From Mesostigma viride (lineage: Eukaryota; Streptophyta; Mesostigmatophyceae; Mesostigmatales; Mesostigmataceae), in contig RPFO01001205.1 of assembly GCA_009746045.1 (NCBI GenBank), positions 1 to 33,035 of the forward strand: DNA of 33,035 nt. Reading direction: 5' to 3'. Made by a program: the position numbers and the translations under genes. This document shows, in pieces, positions 25,979 to 33,035 of the stretch (the stretch's first letter is position 1; every line of letters starts with the position of its first letter). The notes below the pieces were generated by a model. It did not search any database, was not told where the DNA came from, and was given only the letters and a program-made list of their open reading frames with translations.

Positions 25979-27668
25979 ATGTCTTCCTCCGGTGCGACGA
26001 TGATGATGCTCAAGGCCCGCGGACCGCAGGACATCGCCCTCGTGAGCCAGCCGGAAGTCACGCTCTTCAAGTCCATTTATCCGCGCCACACCAACTTCTC
26101 GTGGGAGGACACCGAGATCACGCAGGCGACGGGACAGGCCAACTACGGACAGATGGTGGAGTTCAAGTTGACGCGCGCCGGCGACCTCATCACCAGGGTC
26201 TATCTCGTCATGCAGATGGATCCCGTCCCCGAATTGGAACGGCGACTTCTCCCCGTTCATCTGGGACTTCCCTCGCGCTTTGATCGACTACGTCGAGTTC
26301 AACGTCGGCGGCTACAACATCGAGCGCGTGACGGGGGACATGCTGCACGTCTGGGACATCCTCGAGCGGACCGACTACGCGAGCTATGTCGAGAACATGC
26401 CCGTGCGCCACGGTGCATCCGTCAAGTTCAGCAAGGACGGCAAGATCGCCGAAAGTTTTGACGGGACCGCGCCCCAGTACATCTACATCCCTCTGGACTT
26501 CTCGTTCACCCAGGACCCCGGCCTCGCCCTCCCCATGATCGCGCTGTCGTGGCACGAGGTCCGCGTCAAGGTCAAGTTCCACACAGCCGAAAAGATCTTC
26601 ACGTCCTACACCCTCTCGCGGCCGCTGTACGATTCCATCCCGGGCGTCATCGGGGCGACCATCAAGGACACATTGAACAGCAATTCCCCTGTGTGGCGCG
26701 ACAACACAATCCACCTCCGCTCGCTGATCCGCAAGATGTTCGTCGAGGGCAGCTACGGTAACGAGATGTGTCAGTTGGTGTCCGAGACCGGCGATCGGTA
26801 CTGGGTGCAGCACGTCATCGACAACGCCTACTACAGCGACAAGATCACGAACATCCTCGGTTCGGTGACGGAACCCACGACGACTCGCGTCAACGGCACG
26901 CTTGATATCACCTTCCAGATCGCGGATTACAACACCCATGTAGGAAGGACGTGTGTCTTCCGACTGAGCAACAACACCATCAAGGACGAGGACAAATTCG
27001 AGACGATGGCCTTCACGACTGTGTCGAACCGACGGTCCGCGTGGAGCGCCAACCCGCCCAAGTTCGCGTGTCGTCTGTTGTGTCGCTACATCTATCTCGA
27101 CGACTTTGAGAGGCAGCAGTTCGCCAAGGATAACCACGAATTTCTGATCACGGAAAACCAGCTGCACACGCAGTACGTCAACGGACAAGAGCAGGTCACA
27201 ATCGATCTCAAGTTCAACCACCCCACCAAGGAGCTGATCTTCTTCTACCGCCCGGACAACTACAGCGAGGCCGAGACCACCGCCAAGGGGTTCTACAAGG
27301 GCTACTGGTCTTTCCGGAACCCGAACAGCTCTTTCGGAGAGGGCCACCTGTTCAAGTCGGCGAACTTGATCCTCAACTCCCAGAACATGTACGGCGACGG
27401 CCGCGACCCCGTGTACTTCTCGTACGTCACCACGACCCAGTTCCATAAGCGGTACGATTCCGACCACCGCATCTACGTAATCCCCCTGTGCCTCAGCCCC
27501 GGATCCTGGAAGCCGTCGGGTAGCGTCAACATGTCTCGTCTCGACGACGTCAAGTTGGTCTTGACGGGTCTCGGGACCATCCCCCCCGGTACCATTTCCG
27601 TGTACGCTCGCAATTTCAATCTGTTTTCCATCCAGTCGGGGATGGGAGGCAAGCGGTACGCGTCATAA
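25979..27668 (+). CDS. MCP: Major capsid protein paralogue 2 (single-base frame break)
   Basis: The first frame (25979 onward) gives the start MSSSGATMMMLKARGPQD, the signature VTLFKSIYPRHTNFSWEDTE and RAGDLITRVYLVMQM. After about residue 83 it goes out of register. The correct continuation (FIWDFPRALIDYVEFNVGG, then ERVTGDMLHVWDIL) lies in the frame read from about 26232 to the stop at 27668. A single surplus base within 26224-26232 explains this, judged against MCP 3 and MCP 4. The C-terminal domain is complete (IYLDDFERQQFAKDNHEFLI, KELIFFYRPDNY, YGDGRDPVYFSYV, PSGSVNMSRLDDVKL). The linker between the two jelly rolls is about 160 residues against about 50 in MCP 4. Total about 562 residues. 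Whether the break is real or a sequencing error cannot be told here. Confidence 0.87.
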
Positions 27669-27698
27669 AAAAAATCTCCGGTCAAGATATAGCCTCTC

Positions 27699-30600
27699 AT
27701 GTCTTCCTGCGCGGTCATGTGGATTCGGAGCAAGGGGAGCCAAGACGTCAACCTGGTCGTCGACCCCGAAATCACGTTCTTCAAGGCCACGTGGGCGCGC
27801 CACACCAACTTCGCGATCGAGGACGCCGAGATCACCCAATCCGCAGGTGTGATGGGATACGGCCAGTTGGTCGAGTTCAAGATCCCAAGGTCGGGCGATC
27901 TTCTGCACAAGGTCATGCTGTACATCGATATGGCTGAGTTTCCTAACCCGAACAGTTCCCCGTTCGCCAAGGACTTTGCGCGCATCTTGATCAAGTACGT
28001 CGAGCTGTGCATCGGCGGGTTCAGTATCGAGCGCGTGACGGGCGATTACCTCCACGTGATGGACATCCTCACGAAGAAGGGGCACAAGAGCAGCGTGGAC
28101 AACCTGCCGACGAGCCACGGCGGCAGTGTGAAGTTAGACGAGAGGGGTGACATCTATGAGTACTGCGACGGCTCGAAACGCCAGCACGTCTACATCCCGA
28201 TCGAGTTTTCGTTCACAATGGACCCCGGTCTTGCGCTTCCTATGATCGCCATCCAGCACCACGACGTGATCGTCAAGGTCCAGTTCGCGGACGCGGATGA
28301 CATCTTCACCCATTACTCGACCGAGGTAGAGGTGTTGCCGTCATCTGTTCCGGTCAATTACTCCGTAACTCCTTACGTGCAAGGTACCGGGGCGGGGACG
28401 CCCGTTGGCAAATGGGAATTTAGCGATATTGATGGCCTCAGCAACACGGGAAGTGCGGGATCTGGGTTTCCATTCGCGTTGACCGGCTACACACGCGATA
28501 GCGGTTATGTCGTCGCATCCGGCGACTCCGCGCATCGAGCCGTCGTCGATTTCGGCACCACCGCTTCATTCAACGGCTCTACCTCGGCATTCTCCGCCGT
28601 GACGGCTTTTACGTCTCAAATGGGTGGCGCCAAAGGAAATCAGATTTTGGAGTACGGTTCCGAAACAGCCGGCGTGCGTGTGATGGCGGGCGTCGACGGT
28701 GAATTGATATTCGAGGCGACTAGCGGCACGCAAAAGTATACGATATCTGATTGGTCGGGTTCAAAGGTGTACGTGGGCGATGGCCGAAGACACACGCTGG
28801 CGGTGAGCAAGGAATCCGAATACACCGGAACGGTCCCAACGAATCCTTTTGGGTTATGGTTATCAGGTAACGGTAGTGTAGTAAGTACCCTCGTAGGTAT
28901 TACCCTTACGAATCAGGGAACTGGTAGTATGGGTACGGGTCAATTATACTCGAGTGTCACTTCAGGCACCTCGAACACGACGATCACGAACGGAGAGTTG
29001 GCTTGGACCGCTAACGCGCAAGATTATACGCCCTCGAGCAGTGACTATATCAGCATCCCAGTCGGGTCGCGCGAGAGAGAGACTTGGTCGCTGTCTTTCC
29101 GCTTCTTCCTCTCGAACACCCTCGACACTGACCAGACGCCTTTGTTTCATTGGGGTACGAGTCAGACAGGGACAAGAAGAATGGCCATGTATCTCTCGGC
29201 CGACGGGAACACGTTGTCATTGATAACACGAGGAGACGAGAGCAATTTTACCACGACGAATTTCAGCGTTTCAACTATCGTCAACAAGGGCGATTGGAAT
29301 CACATTGTGATAACCAAGATCCCACCGCCGTCCGGCTCGTCATACCTGTCGACAAATGATGTGAGCCGACAATGCATCGCAGTGTACGTCAACGGTAACC
29401 AGATGGACATGCTGGCAAGTTACGACCCGTACGCCGGTCAGTACAGTACACCATTGCGTTTCGGGCCATTCTCCCAAATCCCCAAATCTCCGAAGACGAA
29501 GTTGAAGATAAAGCAGATAGCCGTGTGGTACGGAACCCCGTACAAGGACAATAACGTAACGTACAAAGTGTACGTGGACGGGTCACAGAGACTCACGCAC
29601 CCCCTTTGGCCTAAGGTGGTGGAACCGAGCATCTCGGAAAAAAAACTGTACCTCGGCAACGGGCCGAGCTCGGGTGCCACCTATAACACAACGAACACGA
29701 GGTGGGACATCGCGTACTTCTACAACAGCGTCATGACGGACGACATCGCGATCGCGACGTCCGGAATCGGTCTAGACGCCGCCCGTTTGCCCGTCGTCCG
29801 CCAGATCCTGGCCGCGCAACCGAACACCAAGTTCGTAGCTACTCGTGGACCGTCCAAGTTGGAGAACCTCGGCAAGGACTGGGCGTCACTGATCGACACC
29901 CAGGGATCGTTTCGCTTTTCCGTGACCGGATGGACCACTACCTCGACTGGTTTGCTGACCGGTATCGTCTTGCGGGTCGCGGAATCACTCGCCGGGGGGG
30001 ACACAACAAATGCCGTCGGCTACTACACCATGGTCATCAACGAGGAGTCCATCCCCGACTACCTCCGTTTTGCGACGGGCGACGCGCCGACCCAGGCACT
30101 CGCCCACCCGCGCATCAGATGGATCGCCAACCCGCCCAGTTTCGAGTGCAAGCTCGTCGCGCGCTTCTTCTACCTCGACGACTTCGAGAGGAAGCAGTTC
30201 GCGCTCAACGGCCACGAGTACCTGATCACCGAGACGCAGTTCTTCCAGCAGCACGTCGGCGGCGAGAACGAGCTCGACCTCGAGCTGCGGTTCAACCACC
30301 CCGTCAAAGAGCTGCTGTTCTGGTTCAAGCCGTCCGACCTCTCCTTCGCCTCGAACAAGTTCCGCTCGGACGCCGACTTCGGCTATAACGCCTACTGGAA
30401 GTTCTACAACGACAACAGCGAGTTCGGCGACGGCCACCTGTTCACCAAGGCCAACATCTCGCTCAACTCCCAGAACCTGTACGGCGACGGCCGCGACCCC
30501 GTGTACTTCTCCTACCTGGTCCCCGCCGACTTCCACACGCGCGTGGAGAACAACGCGCGCGTGTACGTCATGCCCTTCGCGCTCAAGCCCGAGTCTTGGA

Positions 30601-30773
30601 AGCCCACCGGCAGCGTGAACATGTCCCGCTTGGACAGCGTCAAGCTGCACCTCAAGGGCCTCGGTCTCTCGTCCAGGGGCGGCATCCCCTCCGGCACCAT
30701 CGACGTGTACGCGCGCAGTTTCAACCTCGTGCGCATCCAGTCGGGCATGGGCGGCAAGCGCTTCGCCTCGTAA
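27699..30773 (+). CDS. MCP: Giant major capsid protein paralogue 3 with LamG-like insertion (1024 aa)
   Basis: The N-terminal jelly roll (residues 1-205) has ITFFKATWARHTNFAIED, IKYVELCIGGFSIERVTGDY and LPMIAIQHHDVIVKVQFADA. The C-terminal jelly roll (from about 818) has FFYLDDFERKQFALNGHEYL, KELLFWFKPSD, YGDGRDPVYFSYLVPADFHT and PTGSVNMSRLDSVKL. Between them lie about 600 extra residues with at least two concanavalin/LamG-type beta-sandwich segments. The first is about 230-400, with AVVDFGTTASFNGSTSAF and VGDGRRHTLAVSKE. The second is about 420-710, with WSLSFRFFLSN, KGDWNHIVITK, CIAVYVNGNQ, IKQIAVWYG and TRWDIAYFYNSVMTDD. The insertion is more AT-rich in codon use than the flanks. Such modules usually bind glycans. 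The protein probably forms a decorated capsomer with protruding domains. The frame is open throughout. Confidence 0.88.
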   Translation: MSSCAVMWIRSKGSQDVNLVVDPEITFFKATWARHTNFAIEDAEITQSAGVMGYGQLVEFKIPRSGDLLHKVMLYIDMAEFPNPNSSPFAKDFARILIKYVELCIGGFSIERVTGDYLHVMDILTKKGHKSSVDNLPTSHGGSVKLDERGDIYEYCDGSKRQHVYIPIEFSFTMDPGLALPMIAIQHHDVIVKVQFADADDIFTHYSTEVEVLPSSVPVNYSVTPYVQGTGAGTPVGKWEFSDIDGLSNTGSAGSGFPFALTGYTRDSGYVVASGDSAHRAVVDFGTTASFNGSTSAFSAVTAFTSQMGGAKGNQILEYGSETAGVRVMAGVDGELIFEATSGTQKYTISDWSGSKVYVGDGRRHTLAVSKESEYTGTVPTNPFGLWLSGNGSVVSTLVGITLTNQGTGSMGTGQLYSSVTSGTSNTTITNGELAWTANAQDYTPSSSDYISIPVGSRERETWSLSFRFFLSNTLDTDQTPLFHWGTSQTGTRRMAMYLSADGNTLSLITRGDESNFTTTNFSVSTIVNKGDWNHIVITKIPPPSGSSYLSTNDVSRQCIAVYVNGNQMDMLASYDPYAGQYSTPLRFGPFSQIPKSPKTKLKIKQIAVWYGTPYKDNNVTYKVYVDGSQRLTHPLWPKVVEPSISEKKLYLGNGPSSGATYNTTNTRWDIAYFYNSVMTDDIAIATSGIGLDAARLPVVRQILAAQPNTKFVATRGPSKLENLGKDWASLIDTQGSFRFSVTGWTTTSTGLLTGIVLRVAESLAGGDTTNAVGYYTMVINEESIPDYLRFATGDAPTQALAHPRIRWIANPPSFECKLVARFFYLDDFERKQFALNGHEYLITETQFFQQHVGGENELDLELRFNHPVKELLFWFKPSDLSFASNKFRSDADFGYNAYWKFYNDNSEFGDGHLFTKANISLNSQNLYGDGRDPVYFSYLVPADFHTRVENNARVYVMPFALKPESWKPTGSVNMSRLDSVKLHLKGLGLSSRGGIPSGTIDVYARSFNLVRIQSGMGGKRFAS

Positions 30774-30830
30774 GCCTTGTCGCGCGATCGCGGCAAAGGG
30801 TTTTTCGCCAAGAAAAAATCTTTCCGGGTA

Positions 30831-30837
30831 GTATACG
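30831..30837 (+). promoter_or_regulatory. GTATACG element before MCP 4
   Basis: GTATACG sits 3 nt upstream of the ATG at 30841, within an AAAAAATCTTTCCGG...GTATACG leader. MCP 3 has a related leader (AAAAAATCTCCGG, 27668-27680), with GATATAG in place of the GTATAC core. The shared leader pattern suggests a common promoter. Confidence 0.35.
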
Positions 30838-30840
30838 ACA

Positions 30841-32226
30841 ATGTCTGGCTGTCCGGTCCTCGTCCTCCGCGCCAAGGGTCCACAGGACGCCTCGCTCACC
30901 GTCTCGCCCGTCAAGACCTTCTTCAAGTCGATCTACCCCCGCCACACCAACTTCTCGTTCGAGGACACGGAGGTCGTGTCCGTCGCCGGGAACCAGGGGT
31001 TCGGCAGGGAGGTGACGTTCCAGATCCCGAAGAGCGGCGATCTCGTCTCGAAGATGTTCCTGTATCTCGAACTTCCGCCCATCAGGGAGTGGAACAACAA
31101 TCCTTCTCCTCCTTTCGGATCGGCGTGGTGGAAGATTTTCGACCCGTTCTATGACGATATCGCGCGCATCCTCATCAAAAAGGTCGAGTTCAAGATCGGA
31201 GGAACCGTCATCGAGGAGATGACCGGCGAGTTCATGCACGTCTACGACCAGCTGTCCCGCGACCCGTCGACGTCCTACGTGGAGAACACTCCCGCGCGGC
31301 ACGGCGGGTCGGTCCGCGTCGAGAACGGCGGACAGACCGGCGGAAGGAAGAGTTACATCTACGTCCCCTTGCAGTTCTCGTTCTGCCTCGAGGACGGCAT
31401 GGCTCTCCCCATGATCGCGTTGCAGTACCACGACGCCAAGGTCGTCGTCACGCTCAACAGCAAGGACGCGATCTTCACGCAGATGGCGGGCGGGAACAAG
31501 TACCCCGGCACCACCTTGAGCCGCGACCCGCAGACGTGGGCCACACTCTCGGGCGTGGCCGGTTACCGCAACGCGATGATGGAGTCTATGGACGACATCG
31601 CCAAGTTGCGGCTCGTGTGTCGGTTCGTATACCTGGACGATTTCGAACGTAAGCAGTTCGCGGAGGAGCGGCACCAGTACCTGATCACCGAGACCCAGCA
31701 CTACTCTCATTACGTGACCGAGGGGTCCGGCCTCGAGACCATCGCCCTGTCGTTCAGTCATCCCGTGAAGGAACTCATTTTCTATTACAAAGCCGATAAC
31801 CGTCTGTCGGATCCGGAGACGTCTCCCGACCCGACGGCGGCGTATTGGAATTTCAAGAATAAGAATAGCAAGTTCGGGGACGGCCACCTGTTCGAGAAGG
31901 CCAACCTGACTCTCAACTCGCAGCAGATGTTCGGCGAGGGCCGCGACCCGATCTACTTCAGCTACATCCTGCCTCTGCAGACCCACACGCGCCTGCCGAA
32001 GATGGGCCACGTGTACGTCATCCCGTTCTCCCTCGAGCCCGAGAACTGGAAGCCCACCGGCTCGCTGAATTTCAGCCGGCTCGACACCGTCAAGCTGGTT
32101 CTGCTGGGTCTCCAGAAGAACAGCACGACGGCCCGCATCCCGAAGGGCGTCATCGAGATCTACGCGCGCTCCTTCAACGTGATGGCGATCGCGTCCGGTA
32201 TGGGCGGCAAGCGTTTCGCGTCGTAA
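30841..32226 (+). CDS. MCP: Major capsid protein paralogue 4 (intact, 461 aa)
   Basis: This is the canonical-length copy: 461 residues, as in typical nucleocytovirus MCPs. The N-terminal jelly roll starts MSGCPVLVLRAKGPQD, with VKTFFKSIYPRHTNFSFEDTE, ILIKKVEFKIGG and LPMIALQYHDAKVVVTL. A linker of about 50 residues follows (IFTQMAGGNKYPG...). The C-terminal jelly roll has FVYLDDFERKQFAEERHQYL, KELIFYYKADNR, FGEGRDPIYFSYILP, PTGSLNFSRLDTVKL and the shared end SGMGGKRFAS. MCP 2 and MCP 3 end in nearly the same residues, showing that the three plus-strand copies arose by tandem duplication. It is probably the main shell protein, as the only copy that is both intact and standard in size. Confidence 0.93.
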   Translation: MSGCPVLVLRAKGPQDASLTVSPVKTFFKSIYPRHTNFSFEDTEVVSVAGNQGFGREVTFQIPKSGDLVSKMFLYLELPPIREWNNNPSPPFGSAWWKIFDPFYDDIARILIKKVEFKIGGTVIEEMTGEFMHVYDQLSRDPSTSYVENTPARHGGSVRVENGGQTGGRKSYIYVPLQFSFCLEDGMALPMIALQYHDAKVVVTLNSKDAIFTQMAGGNKYPGTTLSRDPQTWATLSGVAGYRNAMMESMDDIAKLRLVCRFVYLDDFERKQFAEERHQYLITETQHYSHYVTEGSGLETIALSFSHPVKELIFYYKADNRLSDPETSPDPTAAYWNFKNKNSKFGDGHLFEKANLTLNSQQMFGEGRDPIYFSYILPLQTHTRLPKMGHVYVIPFSLEPENWKPTGSLNFSRLDTVKLVLLGLQKNSTTARIPKGVIEIYARSFNVMAIASGMGGKRFAS

Positions 32227-32323
32227 ACGTCTCGTCCCGTCCCGTCCCGGACCAACCCGCTCACGTCCATGGGGCGTGTATTGGCTCGAAGGAAACATAC
32301 TTTTTCTGTGTAGATCCGTAAGG

Positions 32324-32581
32324 ATGCCCCCTCGGACGAGGCCGATCAAGAGGAAGACGAGACATCGCGCGTCCAGCACGCTGGTCCTCCGCAAGCCGAA
32401 GATCACGGACGCGCCTCGACTGCCCCCTCCCCCGCCTCCCTCCTCGGTGGGCGGCGTGGCCGTTCCTCCCGCGCACGTGCTCACACGCATCGAGCAGCCC
32501 GTGTACATCATGACGCCCGCCGCCGTCCGGCCCGGCCCGGCGGCGCCCCCGGTCAGTACTCGTCTTTCCGTTCGGCGTTGA
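32324..32581 (+). CDS. Small basic proline-rich protein, 85 aa
   Basis: The frame from ATG 32324 starts MPPRTRPIKRKTRHRASS, very rich in Arg and Lys, followed by a proline run (LPPPPPPSS) and a Pro/Ala/Val-rich remainder ending TRLSVRR. A TTG-initiated extension upstream to 32276 is possible but less likely. Such a basic N-terminus could bind DNA or RNA or serve as a nuclear signal. It is co-directional with the capsid genes and lies about 100 bp after MCP 4. No family is recognised and the low sequence complexity makes coding status uncertain. Confidence 0.5.
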   Translation: MPPRTRPIKRKTRHRASSTLVLRKPKITDAPRLPPPPPPSSVGGVAVPPAHVLTRIEQPVYIMTPAAVRPGPAAPPVSTRLSVRR

Positions 32582-33035
32582 GTTTGCGCACCCGCGTGTT
32601 GACGACCTTCATGGACCCAGTTAGATGAGATGCTTAGGCTGACACACGGATTTCCGGCCTGCGCGCCGCGTATTGCCTACCGCGGCTGAGCGGGACACCT
32701 CAGTACAGTACGGCAGGGTGTACGGTACTGAGGTGTCATGTGGACCGATGTGCGGTTAGTGCCAGACTGTTCCTAGGTGCTAGCTCGACCCGCCAGGTCC
32801 GGTGTAGCCGGGCCTGACGGGCCGAGTCTTAGCTGGATGCTAGTGACGTGGTCGCATGGCATTGCAGTGTACACTTGTCCACTGGTCGTGTGCTGCAGGT
32901 AGCACCGCCATAGGCATATAGGCGTAGCACTGGGGAGTGCCACAGCACCCGAGTCTGCCCAGTTCCATTCTGAGCCCTCAGCTTTCATCTCTCTCTCATT
33001 GTATTATTGTAATACAATCATCATTCGCTCTCAGC
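32582..33035. other. Gene-free end region with inverted repeats
   Basis: No convincing gene is seen. A 13-bp perfect inverted repeat (GACACCTCAGTAC at 32694-32706 and its complement at 32725-32737) can form a hairpin with an 18-base loop. A second perfect hairpin, ATTGTATTA-TTG-TAATACAAT, occupies 32998-33018 after a (TC)n run. The texture differs from the GC-ordered viral coding DNA and resembles the retroelement's non-coding parts. It could be host DNA, a second repeat element, or simply an intergenic region. Confidence 0.45.

Noticed and set aside
30721-32511. 596-codon minus-strand frame opposite MCP 4
   Set aside because: MCP 4 on the plus strand has clear capsid signatures; the antisense frame is Arg/Val/Glu-rich with no recognisable fold.
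32582-33035. tRNA genes or telomeric repeats at the window end
   Set aside because: The hairpins do not form a cloverleaf with a conserved T arm, and no short tandem telomere unit is present.

Overview
The window carries a dense run of genes from a nucleocytoplasmic large DNA virus (giant virus, Nucleocytoviricota) and one complete, very young LTR retrotransposon of eukaryotic type. The viral assignment rests on four double-jelly-roll major capsid protein (MCP) paralogues, a poxvirus-VLTF3-type late transcription factor and a PCNA sliding clamp, on GC-rich DNA with gaps of mostly under 100 bp and frequent strand switching. The retroelement is an ordinary nuclear-genome element with a polyglutamine Gag. 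The simplest reading is therefore an endogenous giant viral element in a eukaryotic (probably algal or other protist) chromosome. A free virus hit by a host retrotransposon is also possible. I cannot name the host or viral family.

Layout. 1-8335: three tandem paralogues of a long fibre-like protein, with a repetitive beta-rich shaft, concanavalin/LamG-like modules and a conserved C-terminal block. Copy 1 has a decayed first half, copy 2 is split by a one-base frame break in a G7 run, and copy 3 is intact. 8495-8828 and 17290-18137 are the two halves of one viral gene of unknown function, split by the retrotransposon at 8829-17284. The element has identical 666-bp LTRs, a 5-bp target duplication (GCGCT), a candidate primer-binding site and a polypurine tract. 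It carries a gag gene and a broken RNase H1 N-terminal-like domain, but no pol, so it is a TR-GAG-like non-autonomous element. 18168-22481: small unknown genes, a three-helix membrane protein, a Pro-Ala/Pro-Val repeat protein, VLTF3 and PCNA. 22511-24268: a LysM-domain protein. 24265-32226: four MCP paralogues, one on the minus strand and three on the plus. The third carries a roughly 600-residue LamG/lectin-like insertion between its two jelly rolls. 32324-32581 is a small basic proline-rich protein, and the last 450 bases hold inverted repeats but no gene.

How it fits together. Most of the window is a late, virion-structural locus: capsid proteins, putative surface fibres and a LysM (glycan-binding) protein, with a late transcription factor nearby. 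A GTATACGCGAAT-type motif lies just upstream of several structural genes and may be a shared late promoter element. Carbohydrate-binding-type modules recur in fibres and capsid, which suggests a virion surface specialised for glycan attachment. Three structural genes carry single-base frame breaks. Two of these lie in the same G_GGG_GGG heptamer in the same codon phase, so sequencing error, decay and programmed frameshifting all need to be considered.
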